NCBI RefSeq assembly: GCF_004005965.1
Contig: NZ_SACY01000004.1
Coordinates: 248,001 to 312,000 of the forward strand
From: Sandaracinomonas limnophila
Lineage (GTDB): Bacteria; Bacteroidota; Bacteroidia; Cytophagales; Spirosomataceae
Direction: 5' to 3'
Length of the DNA: 64,000 bases
Of this stretch, positions 1-8,635 are shown one piece after another. The position numbers were made by a program, and so were the translations under genes. The notes beneath the pieces were generated by a model that worked only from the letters and a program-made list of their open reading frames with translations, had not been told where the DNA came from and searched no databases. How positions within the stretch are numbered: position 1 is the stretch's first letter; each line of letters opens with the position of its first letter.

Positions 1-421
1 CGATTATATTACCGGTACTAAAAACGAGTTTGATGTTTTTGGCTACGTTTCTTTCTGAGATATCTGAAATGGAATTTCTAAAATTGAAAGTGTAGGTTGT
101 ATTATCATTTAATGCTGAATCAAGAATAATAGATAAGCCTTTGGGATAAATTTTTGTTTCATAAAATCCAATTCCTGGAGTAACTAATAATTCCTGATTT
201 ACATTTTTAATATCTACATATTCATTGAAACTTAAATCTAATTTTTTCCCTTTGAAATTCTTACTTTTTAAAGTTGGGTTACTTTGTAAGAGCACTGGTG
301 CCAAGGTGTCTTTTTTTCCACCTGGGGGCGATGCCATTTGTGCACAGCTGTTGAGTAAAAGAATAAATCCTAAGCACAAAAAACTGACAAGTAAAAGGGA
401 AAGCTTTTTAGATTTATTCAT
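1..421 (-). CDS. Ig-like domain lipoprotein, partial (C-terminus beyond left edge)
   Basis: The frame starts at an ATG at 419-421 and stays open to the window edge, so only the first ~140 residues are visible. It begins with a basic-hydrophobic signal and a lipobox-like LLLNSC (Cys near residue 22), then a MASPPGGKKDTLAP segment and a beta-rich part with LDLSFNEYVDIKNV. This arrangement is that of the Bacteroidota outer-membrane lipoproteins with an SbsA-type Ig-like domain (family knowledge; exact role unknown). The start overlaps the last 8 bases of the methyltransferase gene upstream, so the two are probably co-transcribed. Lipoprotein and Ig-like identity are inferred from the N-terminus only. 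Confidence 0.78.
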   Translation of the reverse strand, partial: MNKSKKLSLLLVSFLCLGFILLLNSCAQMASPPGGKKDTLAPVLLQSNPTLKSKNFKGKKLDLSFNEYVDIKNVNQELLVTPGIGFYETKIYPKGLSIILDSALNDNTTYTFNFRNSISDISERNVAKNIKLVFSTGNII

Positions 422-1295
422 TTTCAAAGATGTATAAATTACTGGAATAATTTCCGTTGAAAATAAAGGCTTTTAAATTTGAAAAGGCGCCTGTGATAAA
501 TGAGGCCAAAAGCTTTTTCTTTCCAGACTGATATTCGTTGCTTAAAATACTGATGTAAAAAGAATCAAACAAAAGCCCTCTTGTTTTGACTAATTTAAAT
601 CCATATTTCGAAGCAAGAAACTGTATCGTTTTTGGCGTAAAATGATGGATGTGTCGAGGCACATCATAAGCCGCCCAATGAGATTTAAACTTTTCTGCAT
701 CGTGAGATTTGGGATTGGGGACCGCTATCAATAATTTACCGTTTTCGTTTAAATGCTTTTTGAAAAAAGTAAAATATTCGTCTAATTCATAAACGTGTTC
801 TAGCACATGCCATAAACTAATTATTTGAAACTTTTCTTGCGATTCAATTTCTGATAATTTTCCAGCAATTTTTGCTTTCGTAAGTTCCGTTGCTTTTGCT
901 GCAGTTTGTGGATCTAATTCCATTCCTCTAACGTCCCATCCTGCCGATTGACAAGCTTGTAAAAAGTGTCCATTTCCACAACCAATGTCTAAAAGCTTAT
1001 TAGAATTTTTGTACGAACGAATCCAATTTATTTTTTGTTGAAGTGTAAAATTTCTAACCCAATGATAGAGTTTATTTACAATTCCTTCTTTGGTATTCGA
1101 ATGAGAAATATAGGTTTCAGACTGATAATATTTTCCAGCTTCCTTTGCCAAGGGTCTTGGATTGGTAAATAAGAAATCACAGCTTCTGCATTGAACGATT
1201 TTGAAAAACTCTCCAGAAACAGTATAATCTTTTGCTTCCAAAAAGGATTCAATGTGTTGACTTTGGCAAATGGGGCAGTTGCTAATTATTTCCAT
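414..1295 (-). CDS. Class I SAM-dependent methyltransferase with N-terminal zinc-finger-like motif
   Basis: 293 residues. The N-terminus carries two Cys pairs (CPIC at 7-10, CRSC at 36-39), probably a small zinc site as in other methyltransferases of sugar or cell-surface clusters. The SAM-binding motif I, LDIGCGNG, is at 102-109, followed by an acidic GMELD motif and the HVLEHV segment typical of Methyltransf_11/23 proteins. The substrate cannot be told from sequence. The gene lies one base after mnmG and overlaps the following lipoprotein gene, so it belongs to the yraN-ybeY-mnmG run. The family call is firm, the function is not. Confidence 0.88.
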   Translation of the reverse strand: MEIISNCPICQSQHIESFLEAKDYTVSGEFFKIVQCRSCDFLFTNPRPLAKEAGKYYQSETYISHSNTKEGIVNKLYHWVRNFTLQQKINWIRSYKNSNKLLDIGCGNGHFLQACQSAGWDVRGMELDPQTAAKATELTKAKIAGKLSEIESQEKFQIISLWHVLEHVYELDEYFTFFKKHLNENGKLLIAVPNPKSHDAEKFKSHWAAYDVPRHIHHFTPKTIQFLASKYGFKLVKTRGLLFDSFYISILSNEYQSGKKKLLASFITGAFSNLKAFIFNGNYSSNLYIFENE

Positions 1296-1296
1296 A

Positions 1297-3156
1297 TTAT
1301 CTTCCCATGAACAATAGTAAAATAGAAATGTCAGAAGCTGACACTCCAGAAATTCTACTTGCTTGTCCGATGGTTTGGGGTCTTAATTTATTTAATTTTA
1401 TTCTTGATTCCGTTGAAAGAGTTTTGATTTTATCGTAATCAAATTGAGGTGGAATTTGTAAATCTTCCATAGACTTCATCTTGTCCACCATTTTTCTTTC
1501 TTTGTCGATATAACTTTCGTATTTGATAATTATTTCAGCTTGCTCAATTTCTTCTGTAGAATATTTTTTCAATATCGGAATAAGCATTTCATTTTTATAA
1601 AAATGTTCAAAGCCGACATCGGATCGTTTGATGAAATTTATCAAAGGGGCTCCTTCTTTGATACTTGAAACACCTATTGACTCTAACCAAGGATTTGCCT
1701 CTGTTGGTTTTAATTTGTTTGATTTTAATTCTTGAATTAGGTTTTCAACGTTTTGCTTTTTTTGCAAATACGTGTCTAATCTTTCTTGAGATGCTAAACC
1801 TAATTCAAATCCTTTTTCAGTTAAACGTTCGTCAGCATTGTCTTGTCGCAAGAGGGTTCTAAACTCTGCTCTCGAGGTAAACATTCGGTAAGGCTCATCT
1901 GTACCTTTGTTTATTAAATCGTCGATTAAAACACCGATATATGCTTCGGATCTTGAGAGAGTAAAAGGATTTAATTGATGGGTATGTTGGTGGGCATTGA
2001 TACCTGCCATTAAACCTTGACAAGCGGCTTCTTCATAACCGGTTGTTCCATTGATTTGTCCAGCAAAAAATAATCCTGAAATCAATTTGGTTTCGAGGGT
2101 TGGACTTAATTGTGTTGGAGGAAAATAATCATACTCAATAGCATAACCAGGTCTGAACATTTTTGCTTTTTCAAATCCAGGTATCAACTTGATCGCCTCA
2201 AATTGTATTTCTTCTGGAAGGGATGTTGAAAATCCATTTACATAAATTTCTACGGTCTCCCACCCTTCTGGTTCTACGAATATCTGGTGACTATTTTTAT
2301 CTGCAAAGCGGTTGATTTTATCTTCAACTGATGGACAATAGCGCGGCCCCAATCCTTTGATTCTTCCAGCAAACATAGGCGATTTTTCAAAGCCTTTTCG
2401 TAGGACATCGTGTACTTTCTCGTTTGTATGCGTGATCCAACAAGAGCGCTGTTCTTTGATGGGTTCTTTTGTCAAATAAGAAAATGAACTTGGGTTTTCA
2501 TCTCCTTTTTGTTCTTCCATTGCCTCGTAATTCAGGCTTCTTCCATCTACTCGAGGCGGAGTTCCTGTTTTCATTCTACCGCTTTCGAATCCGAGCGAAA
2601 CAAGTTGTTCTGTGAGTCCTTGCGCATTGGGTTCTGCCATTCTTCCTCCGCCAAAACTTTTCTCCCCAATATGAATCAATCCATTTAAAAAGGTGCCATT
2701 AGTTAAGACCACAGATGGCGCGTAAAATGACATCCCCATTCGCGTCTTCACTCCTTTCAATTCCTTATTTTGAACAATTAATTCTTGCACAGAATCTTGC
2801 CAAAAATCAACATTAGTATTTCTTTCTAAGGCCCATCTCCACTCTTCTGCAAATTTCATTCGATCAGATTGGCACCGAGGCGACCACATCGCTGGCCCTT
2901 TTGAGCGATTCAACATTCGGAATTGAATCATTGTTTTGTCGGAAATGATTCCCGACATCCCTCCAAGTGCGTCTATTTCTCTAACAATTTGTCCTTTGGC
3001 TACGCCACCCATGGCAGGGTTACACGACATCTGCGCAATGGTTTGCAAGTTCATCGTAATCAACAAAACACTTGAACCCATTTTAGCTGCGGCATTTGCT
3101 GCCTCACAACCCGCGTGCCCTGCACCTACTACTATTACGTCGTAATTATATTGCAT
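1297..3156 (-). CDS. mnmG: tRNA uridine-5-carboxymethylaminomethyl(34) synthesis enzyme MnmG (GidA)
   Basis: 619 residues, the usual family length. With MnmE it installs the cmnm5 group on U34 of certain tRNAs, using FAD and methylene-THF. The FAD-binding Rossmann motif [11 protein letters not shown] begins at residue 10. A catalytic-cysteine segment, [11 protein letters not shown], follows near residue 45, and the family signature [20 protein letters not shown] lies around residue 425. The C-terminal helical domain ([11 protein letters not shown]) is complete. A perfect parS site sits 8 bases upstream of the start codon, between ybeY and mnmG. The methyltransferase gene follows after a single base, suggesting one transcript. 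Confidence 0.98.
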   Translation of the reverse strand: MQYNYDVIVVGAGHAGCEAANAAAKMGSSVLLITMNLQTIAQMSCNPAMGGVAKGQIVREIDALGGMSGIISDKTMIQFRMLNRSKGPAMWSPRCQSDRMKFAEEWRWALERNTNVDFWQDSVQELIVQNKELKGVKTRMGMSFYAPSVVLTNGTFLNGLIHIGEKSFGGGRMAEPNAQGLTEQLVSLGFESGRMKTGTPPRVDGRSLNYEAMEEQKGDENPSSFSYLTKEPIKEQRSCWITHTNEKVHDVLRKGFEKSPMFAGRIKGLGPRYCPSVEDKINRFADKNSHQIFVEPEGWETVEIYVNGFSTSLPEEIQFEAIKLIPGFEKAKMFRPGYAIEYDYFPPTQLSPTLETKLISGLFFAGQINGTTGYEEAACQGLMAGINAHQHTHQLNPFTLSRSEAYIGVLIDDLINKGTDEPYRMFTSRAEFRTLLRQDNADERLTEKGFELGLASQERLDTYLQKKQNVENLIQELKSNKLKPTEANPWLESIGVSSIKEGAPLINFIKRSDVGFEHFYKNEMLIPILKKYSTEEIEQAEIIIKYESYIDKERKMVDKMKSMEDLQIPPQFDYDKIKTLSTESRIKLNKLRPQTIGQASRISGVSASDISILLLFMGR

Positions 3157-3164
3157 TTCATTTA

Positions 3165-3180
3165 TGTTTCACGTGAAACA
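3165..3180. promoter_or_regulatory. parS site (ParB binding), intergenic
   Basis: The 16-base palindrome TGTTTCACGTGAAACA is seen exactly. It equals the widely conserved parS consensus bound by ParB. It lies between the ybeY stop and the mnmG start. A second exact copy is at 4763-4778. In most bacteria parS sites cluster around the origin, so this part of the window is probably origin-proximal. Confidence 0.93.
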
Positions 3181-3187
3181 TTTTGTC

Positions 3188-3598
3188 TTATCTTTTGGTG
3201 AGATAAAAGTTTTCCTTTTCTCTCATTGTTTTTTCCTCTTCTTCCGACTTGTCTTTGTAGCCACAAAGATGTAATAAACCATGTGCGATTACTCGGTACA
3301 ATTCGTTTTCTTCTGTCTTTAATGTCCTTCCGTTTTCTAAAACGCGTTCGTAGGAAATGTAAATATCACCTTCAATTTGGTTTGGCTTTTCCGACTGGTC
3401 AAAGGTGATGATGTCGGTTAGGGTATTGTGATTTAAGTATTGTTTGTTGATTTCTAACAGGTAGGAATCTGAACAAAAAATGTAATTTAATTCCACAATT
3501 TTTTTTCCCTCTTCTGCGGCAAGCTGCTTCAACCAAGCTTTCAAGGCTCGCTTTTCTTTTAGGGGAACGGCAATATCTTCTTCGAAAAAGTTTATCAT
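3188..3598 (-). CDS. ybeY: Endoribonuclease YbeY (rRNA maturation factor)
   Basis: YbeY is a zinc endoribonuclease of 16S rRNA 3' maturation and ribosome quality control. The metal motif reads HGLLHLCGYKDK. The two first histidines are present, and the usual third histidine position is replaced within YKDK, a form I recall from other Bacteroidota YbeY proteins. The segment YISYERV upstream is also family-typical. I place the start at the ATG at 3598 (MINFFEED), giving 136 residues, rather than at the ATG 18 bases further upstream, because homologues begin at this point. It sits between yraN and mnmG on the same strand. Confidence 0.93.
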   Translation of the reverse strand: MINFFEEDIAVPLKEKRALKAWLKQLAAEEGKKIVELNYIFCSDSYLLEINKQYLNHNTLTDIITFDQSEKPNQIEGDIYISYERVLENGRTLKTEENELYRVIAHGLLHLCGYKDKSEEEEKTMREKENFYLTKR

Positions 3599-3621
3599 AT
3601 TTACAATAATCTGCAAATTTA

Positions 3622-3972
3622 CTAAAAAGCATCCTTGAAATGCTCAATTTCTGAATGTTTTGTAAAAAATGTGATGGCAATGATGTCAAATCGGATATTT
3701 CCTTTGTATTTGTTTTCATATTGGTACACATTTGCTGCCGCCTGAACTTGAAAAATCTTATCTCTTGTTACCTGTTGTTCTGGGTAGATTCCGCCTTTTG
3801 CTTGTAAGGATTTAACCTCCACAAATATGACAAATCCTGATTTTTGGGCAATGATATCAACCTCTGACCTACCCCTTCTATAATTTTTATCAAGTATTTG
3901 GTAGTTATTTTTGATCAAATAATTTGCAGCTAAGGCTTCCGCCTCCTTACCTTGCAAAAGATGTTTCGCCAT
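3622..3972 (-). CDS. YraN family protein (UPF0102, predicted endonuclease fold)
   Basis: 116 residues, normal for the family. The N-terminal GKEAEALAANYL is followed by the nuclease-like core: SEVDIIA at 36-42 and VEVK at 51-54, the acidic/lysine pattern of Holliday-junction-resolvase-like PD-(D/E)XK folds. The biochemical role of the family is not established. It is the first gene of the minus-strand run that continues with ybeY and mnmG, and it is divergent from lipB. The family is certain, the function is not. Confidence 0.9.
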   Translation of the reverse strand: MAKHLLQGKEAEALAANYLIKNNYQILDKNYRRGRSEVDIIAQKSGFVIFVEVKSLQAKGGIYPEQQVTRDKIFQVQAAANVYQYENKYKGNIRFDIIAITFFTKHSEIEHFKDAF

Positions 3973-3978
3973 TCTTGT

Positions 3979-3986
3979 ATCTTTGT
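3979..3986 (+). promoter_or_regulatory. -7 promoter element for lipB
   Basis: TATCTTTG fits the Bacteroidota -7 consensus TAnnTTTG and lies 54 bases before the lipB ATG. A TTG at 3952-3954 is somewhat far (24 bases) to be the -33 element. The position between divergent genes supports a promoter, but no experimental support is visible. Confidence 0.4.
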
Positions 3987-4040
3987 TTTTTGTAAAACTA
4001 ATGCGCGTGGAAACAGAAGCCTAACAGCTTCTTGATAAAA

Positions 4041-4808
4041 ATGGAAAAGAATAAAAAAGTTCAGTTTACTGATTTAGGTCAAGTGGAATACAAGGAAACC
4101 TGGGATTTTCAGGAGTCTTTGTTGGCAAGTATTTCTAAAATAAAACTAGATAATCGAGCTAAAAATGTCCAAACTTCCAATACAGATTCTCAACTTTCCA
4201 CTCCCAACTATTTGCTTTTTTGTGAGCACAATCCTGTTTATACCTTGGGTAAAAGTGGTAACGAAAATCACCTTTTATTGCAAGAACCATTTCTTCAAAC
4301 CATTGGGGCAAGCTATTATCGAACAAATCGAGGGGGCGATATTACCTTTCATGGGTCCGGACAATTGGTGGGCTACCCTATTTTAGATCTAGACAATTTC
4401 ACTACCGACATCCATTTGTATTTACGCAATCTGGAAGAAGTTATCATACAAGTTTGTGCATCTTACGGACTTGTTGCAGGTCGAGTTGAGGGGTTGACAG
4501 GTGTGTGGATTGAGCCAGACAAACCCGAAAAACGGAAAATTTGTGCTATGGGTGTCAAGGCTTCCCGATGGATTACCATGCATGGTTTTGCCTTAAATAT
4601 CAATACAGACCTTACATATTTTGACCACATTGTTCCCTGCGGAATTGCCGAATATGGTGTTACTTCCTTGAAAAAGGAGTTGGGCAGAGAATTGGATGTT
4701 AAAGAAGTAAAGTTGAAAGTAGTTGCTGCTTTTGCGGATTTATTTCAAGCACAAATTCAAAATGTTTCACGTGAAACATTAGAAAATATTACAAATGAAA
4801 AACTTTAG
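4041..4808 (+). CDS. lipB: Octanoyltransferase LipB
   Basis: LipB transfers octanoyl groups from acyl carrier protein to lipoyl domains. Family motifs are all present: RGGDITFHGSGQLVGYPI, the catalytic lysine in AMGVKASRWITMHG, and the catalytic cysteine in HIVPCGIAEYGVTSL. I use the ATG at 4041 (255 residues) over an in-frame TTG nine bases upstream. The protein has a non-conserved insertion near residues 37-55 (NVQTSNTDSQLSTPN) and a C-terminal tail. The tail-coding DNA contains a perfect parS site (4763-4778), read as NVSRET. The last 14 bases overlap the next gene, implying translational coupling. Confidence 0.96.
   Translation: MEKNKKVQFTDLGQVEYKETWDFQESLLASISKIKLDNRAKNVQTSNTDSQLSTPNYLLFCEHNPVYTLGKSGNENHLLLQEPFLQTIGASYYRTNRGGDITFHGSGQLVGYPILDLDNFTTDIHLYLRNLEEVIIQVCASYGLVAGRVEGLTGVWIEPDKPEKRKICAMGVKASRWITMHGFALNINTDLTYFDHIVPCGIAEYGVTSLKKELGRELDVKEVKLKVVAAFADLFQAQIQNVSRETLENITNEKL
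4763..4778. promoter_or_regulatory. parS site (ParB binding) inside lipB
   Basis: Second exact TGTTTCACGTGAAACA copy, 1.6 kb from the first and within the 3' end of lipB. It lies outside the conserved catalytic part of the protein, where such a motif can be tolerated. Confidence 0.92.
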
Positions 4809-5511
4809 AAATACCCTTTTTATTGATATAGAAACCGCAAGTGGAAAAGGCGATTTTTCCCAGTTGAGCCCGAAAATGCAAAGCCTGTGGTTAAAAAAAG
4901 CAAAAAATTTGCCTAATCCGGACCAATTGATGTTAGAGGATTTGTATTTTCAACGTGCCGCATTGTACGCAGAGTTTGGAAAAATTATTTGTATTGGAAT
5001 GGGTTTTTTGTTCAATGACAAGGAAAAGGGCTTGTCGCTGAAGGTTAAAACCATTGCAAACGACAATGAAAATGAATTGCTTGCGGAGTTTATTCGTTTT
5101 ATTAATGATACCTACAAAAACAAAGAATTAAGCCTTGTCGCACACAATGGAAAAGAGTTCGATTTTCCGTATTTGTGTAGAAGAATGTTGGTGAATTCGC
5201 TTGAAATCCCGAAACAATTGCAATTGCAAGGTAAAAAACCATGGGAAGTCGTTCACCAAGATACAATGGAGCTATGGAAGTTTGGCGACAGAAAAGCGTA
5301 CACTTCTTTAGAGTTATTGGTGGAAATTTTAGGTATTGGAGAAGCTAAATCTAACCTTTCTGGTGATAAAGTGAATGAAACGTATTATCAATTGAAGGAT
5401 TTGAAAGGAATTTCCGACTATTGTCAGGAGGATGTGGTATTGGTAGCCCAACTGTTTTTACGGTATAATTTCCAAAAAACAGTTGAGCCACAAAATATTC
5501 AGTTGCTGTAA
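4795..5511 (+). CDS. Predicted 3'-5' exonuclease (DnaQ/PolB-exo-like DEDD fold)
   Basis: 238 residues. Exonuclease motif I is DIET at 11-14. Motif II is in VAHNGKEFDFPYLCRR, with Asp near 123. Motif III is in the C-terminal DYCQEDVVLV. The layout matches the family of stand-alone exonucleases related to the proofreading domain of family B polymerases (PF10108-like). The substrate is unknown. It overlaps the end of lipB by 14 bases and ends 3 bases from the convergent acyltransferase gene. Family call from motifs; role in repair is an inference. Confidence 0.82.
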   Translation: MKNFRNTLFIDIETASGKGDFSQLSPKMQSLWLKKAKNLPNPDQLMLEDLYFQRAALYAEFGKIICIGMGFLFNDKEKGLSLKVKTIANDNENELLAEFIRFINDTYKNKELSLVAHNGKEFDFPYLCRRMLVNSLEIPKQLQLQGKKPWEVVHQDTMELWKFGDRKAYTSLELLVEILGIGEAKSNLSGDKVNETYYQLKDLKGISDYCQEDVVLVAQLFLRYNFQKTVEPQNIQLL

Positions 5512-5514
5512 TAA

Positions 5515-6150
5515 TTATACTATTTTAGCTGGATTTCCAAAAGCACGCTTAGAATTAGGAATATTTTCTATTACTACACTCCCAGCCCCTACACTTGCCG
5601 ATTTGCCAATTTTAATGGATCCTACCACAGTTGAATTAATTCCAATAAAGGCATTGTTTTCTACTTTTGCTTCTTTTCCAATAACAGTTCCACTGCCAAT
5701 TTGTGCATAATCTTCAATAGATGCTCCTGTTTCAATGATGGCGCCCGCACCGATAATGCAGTGGTCGCCAATTTTTGTTGCAGGTTGTATTATGGCCGAA
5801 TTGCCAAGGAATATTCCATACGACAATGAATTGATATCTGCCACCTGGGCATTTGGGTGTATGGCGTTTGTTGGCTTCGTTTTCCTGTCATCAATAATAT
5901 TCTCAATCATTTTTTTTCTTTCTACAGGATTTTCAAGTGCTACAAATACGTTGCAATTTTTCCCTATTAAGTTCCAAAATTGCTCATCTTCTGTTGTTCC
6001 TAATACAGGTATTTCGCCAATAAATGTGTCTTTTTTCTTCACATCGTCGTCTAAAAATCCATAGATAACAACCTTGTTTTTTTGGAATACATCTGCCACT
6101 TCTAAGGCAAATGGATTTACGCCAATAATTATGACCGGTAAGGAAATCAT
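5515..6150 (-). CDS. NeuD/PglD-like sugar O-acyltransferase
   Basis: 211 residues. The N-terminal part looks like the nucleotide- or sugar-binding Rossmann segment of PglD/NeuD proteins (PVIIIGVNPFALEVADVF, then YGFLDDD). From about residue 95 hexapeptide repeats form a left-handed beta-helix (GDHCIIGAGAIIETGASI, then IGKSASVGAGSVVI), ending in the common GNPAKIV. Such enzymes acetylate amino or hydroxyl groups of sugar nucleotides or glycans. The start codon overlaps the end of the M14 peptidase gene by 4 bases. It is the last gene of a three-gene operon with the peptidase and the CLC transporter. Confidence 0.88.
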   Translation of the reverse strand: MISLPVIIIGVNPFALEVADVFQKNKVVIYGFLDDDVKKKDTFIGEIPVLGTTEDEQFWNLIGKNCNVFVALENPVERKKMIENIIDDRKTKPTNAIHPNAQVADINSLSYGIFLGNSAIIQPATKIGDHCIIGAGAIIETGASIEDYAQIGSGTVIGKEAKVENNAFIGINSTVVGSIKIGKSASVGAGSVVIENIPNSKRAFGNPAKIV

Positions 6151-7343
6151 ATTTTGTTTATTTTGTTTGTGTAATTACTTAATTTAAAAAATTCTTCATT
6201 GCCTTTTCCTAAGACAAATTGATGGTATTCTTTCTCTTTTTCCGGAAGACTGTTTCCAATTATAGTTAAATCTGTACCATTTATTTCAGTTAAACCATGT
6301 ATGTGTGACATGTCGCCAATATCTTCAATTTTCCATGAAAAATTTATGTTTTCAGTCCCTGATTTTTCCTCTTTTATATTAAAAAGGATGTCGGCCCTTT
6401 GTGTACCATCTAAGGTTAATGGAGCGTTGATTATTTTAATGTCTGCAATGTATTTTTCGTTTGTGAGTAACGAATTATATTCATTTAGGCTTTCCAACTC
6501 CCATTTTCCTGTTGCTATTTGATATAGGGAATCTAAAATCATGCAGGCGTTTAATTTTCTTAAATAATTTTTTTCTAAATCCCATTGCATACCTCCTGCT
6601 TCAATTAATAAAAGACCATAACCTCTTTTTTGAAATGTGTCTCCAAATGCTCTGGATTCATATTCATCTGTCCATTTGGCTAAATTATTTCCTATTATTG
6701 GCTTGAGTTTTTTGCACAAATGATTGGCTAATTTTCCTGCTCTTATTCTTGATTCTGTCCAGGTTCCAACTTCGTCTCCTGGCGTAGCTAATAAGGCAAT
6801 TTGGGTTTGGTATTTTGAATTTCCTGCGGAATATAATCTATTTTGATCGTGTAAGTTAATAGAAAATAGTGGATTTATTTGATCTACCCAATTTGATAGT
6901 AGTTTAGCTTCAGGACTGTTTTGTTTCGTAGCATCTCTGTTCATGTCGATTCCTAAAGCGGTTTCTCTTTGCCATAAATATGCCCCATCCCTATTCAATT
7001 GAGGTATTGAATGAAAGCATATATTTTGATGTATTTTTTGCCAAATTTCTTCCAATTCTTGAATAGGTTTGGATAAAAAAGTATAAATATCTGCTAATGC
7101 TAATGTGGCTGTCGCCTCATCACCGTGCATTTGTGACCAGGCTGCTATTTTAATTTTCCCTTTACCAAATGTTACTTCATTTATGCTTCTATTTTGATAG
7201 GATTTACCAATTTCTTTTACCCCCAGTAATGGTGAATTTTTCCAATTATTTAGAAGTAAATTCCATTTATCATCACTAATTCTTCTTTGGTTTAGTGTGT
7301 GATCTTTAAAGGAATCATAATGTTTTAGTAGTGTTTCAAACAT
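6147..7343 (-). CDS. M14-family zinc carboxypeptidase-like protein
   Basis: 398 residues with no evident signal peptide. The zinc motif HGDE (His73, Glu76) is followed by the third ligand region SINLHDQNRLYS and by a likely catalytic glutamate in LLLIEAGGM. These are the hallmarks of peptidase family M14. The C-terminal ~130 residues are a beta-rich extension of unknown role. Bacterial cytosolic M14 proteins often process cell-wall peptides or small amidated metabolites, but no substrate can be read from the sequence. It starts 2 bases after the CLC gene, so it is in the same operon. Confidence 0.82.
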   Translation of the reverse strand: MFETLLKHYDSFKDHTLNQRRISDDKWNLLLNNWKNSPLLGVKEIGKSYQNRSINEVTFGKGKIKIAAWSQMHGDEATATLALADIYTFLSKPIQELEEIWQKIHQNICFHSIPQLNRDGAYLWQRETALGIDMNRDATKQNSPEAKLLSNWVDQINPLFSINLHDQNRLYSAGNSKYQTQIALLATPGDEVGTWTESRIRAGKLANHLCKKLKPIIGNNLAKWTDEYESRAFGDTFQKRGYGLLLIEAGGMQWDLEKNYLRKLNACMILDSLYQIATGKWELESLNEYNSLLTNEKYIADIKIINAPLTLDGTQRADILFNIKEEKSGTENINFSWKIEDIGDMSHIHGLTEINGTDLTIIGNSLPEKEKEYHQFVLGKGNEEFFKLSNYTNKINKI

Positions 7344-7345
7344 AA

Positions 7346-8548
7346 TTATAATAGGGGTTTTGGCATTTTTACATTCCAGATTTGTTGAGGAAATAATCCG
7401 TTTTTCCCAGAAGTAAATATTATAATAAGAGTGACAAGTAAGGAAACTAAGGCCATGTTTAAGCTAAATAATTCCATACTTAAAAACATGGCAGTTAAGG
7501 GTGTTTTTGCTAATCCGCAATAGAGGCCAACAAAGCCTAAGGCAGCGGCAAGTGCTTGAGGAAAAATTAATAGATTAGAAAAATATGCTCCCGCATGTGA
7601 ACCAATTAAAAATAAGGGTGTTGCTTCTCCCCCTTTAAATCCTGCTGCTAAGCTAAATGTAGTTGCTATTATTTTTTTGATGAAAAATGAATTGTCTATA
7701 TTTCCTTTAAATGGATCTAATAATTTTTCAGCACTTAATCCGATTGAACTTTGGAATTCTCCTTGACTTAGTAAAATTCCTACAATTGCTCCGAGAATAA
7801 TCCCTCTGAGAATTTTTTGTGAGGGCAATAGCCCAAACAAATAATTTATATTCGATTCTAGCGCTTTATAAAATCTTGCAATTAGGGCTAAAAATAGGCC
7901 TAAAATGAGCAATTTGGCACAAAATGTTACATTTATTTCAGGTAAAAAAATAGCAGGATAAAGTGTGTGTTTTGTTCCGTACACGTGTAAACTTATCCAA
8001 TTTGATAAAAATGAAGAATAAATGCAGGGGATAATTGATTTCCATGAATATTTTCCAAATTCATTTATTTCCAAACCAAAAAATGCACCCGCCCAGGGAG
8101 TTCCAAAGACCGAACCAAATCCAGCTGCTATACCTGATCGAATAAGAAGTATTTTGTCTTCTTTTAAAAATTTAAATTTTGTAGCAATAAAATCTGCAAA
8201 GTTCGCCCCTATTTGAACAGCCGTGCCTTCTCTACCCACTGATGCTCCGGCTAAATGGGAAATCCATGTGCTGGCTACTATATAAATTGAAAAAAATGGG
8301 GAAGTATTTTTTTCTCCGCCGTTGATAATTTCAATATAGGTATTGGTAGAGGTTTGACTAAGTTGTTGCCAATAGGTCTTGCTATATAAAAATATAACAG
8401 CAATTAGAGGGAGTAAGTAAGGAAACAAATGCCATAGATTTCTCAAAATGGCAACCTGATCTAAACCTTTCAAAAATAGCGCGGAGGCACTTCCCATCAA
8501 GAAAGAAAGTATGCTTAAGCCCACAATAAGTTGAAAGTATTTTTTCAA
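7346..8548 (-). CDS. CLC-family anion transporter, fluoride/proton antiporter-like
   Basis: 400 residues with about ten hydrophobic helices. The gating glutamate motif is GREGTAVQIG (Glu107). The helix F-like GFGSVFGTPWAGAFFGLE follows at about 143-160. The third motif reads GFKGGEATPLF at 303-313, instead of the GGxFxPxL form of chloride CLCs. GREGT together with GGExT is, as I recall, the signature of the CLC-F branch that exports fluoride in exchange for protons, with the Glu and Thr of GGExT taking part in transport. This points to fluoride resistance, though generic annotation would be chloride channel. First gene of a three-gene operon, with a TACCTTTG element 19 bases upstream. Confidence 0.87.
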   Translation of the reverse strand: MKKYFQLIVGLSILSFLMGSASALFLKGLDQVAILRNLWHLFPYLLPLIAVIFLYSKTYWQQLSQTSTNTYIEIINGGEKNTSPFFSIYIVASTWISHLAGASVGREGTAVQIGANFADFIATKFKFLKEDKILLIRSGIAAGFGSVFGTPWAGAFFGLEINEFGKYSWKSIIPCIYSSFLSNWISLHVYGTKHTLYPAIFLPEINVTFCAKLLILGLFLALIARFYKALESNINYLFGLLPSQKILRGIILGAIVGILLSQGEFQSSIGLSAEKLLDPFKGNIDNSFFIKKIIATTFSLAAGFKGGEATPLFLIGSHAGAYFSNLLIFPQALAAALGFVGLYCGLAKTPLTAMFLSMELFSLNMALVSLLVTLIIIFTSGKNGLFPQQIWNVKMPKPLL

Positions 8549-8566
8549 ATTTTACCTATTTTGCTT

Positions 8567-8574
8567 CAAAGGTA
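8567..8574 (-). promoter_or_regulatory. -7 promoter element for the CLC operon
   Basis: On the minus strand the sequence reads TACCTTTG, a good TAnnTTTG match. It lies 18-26 bases before the CLC start codon and is divergent from the helicase element at 8610-8617. No clear -33 element is visible. Confidence 0.5.
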
Positions 8575-8609
8575 CTTACAATTCAAAACCTTTTCTAATC
8601 TAATTTACC

Positions 8610-8617
8610 TACCTTTG
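8610..8617 (+). promoter_or_regulatory. -7 promoter element for the DEAD-box helicase gene
   Basis: TACCTTTG is 18 bases before the ATG at 8636. The implied transcription start would leave a short leader of about 10 bases. The same octamer precedes the CLC, hisH and rnr genes. Confidence 0.5.
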
Positions 8618-8635
8618 TGAAATTTTGTATGATTC

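Noticed and set aside
3399-3731. 110-codon minus-strand frame across yraN and ybeY
   Set aside because: It overlaps two well-supported genes in another frame and has no recognisable motif.
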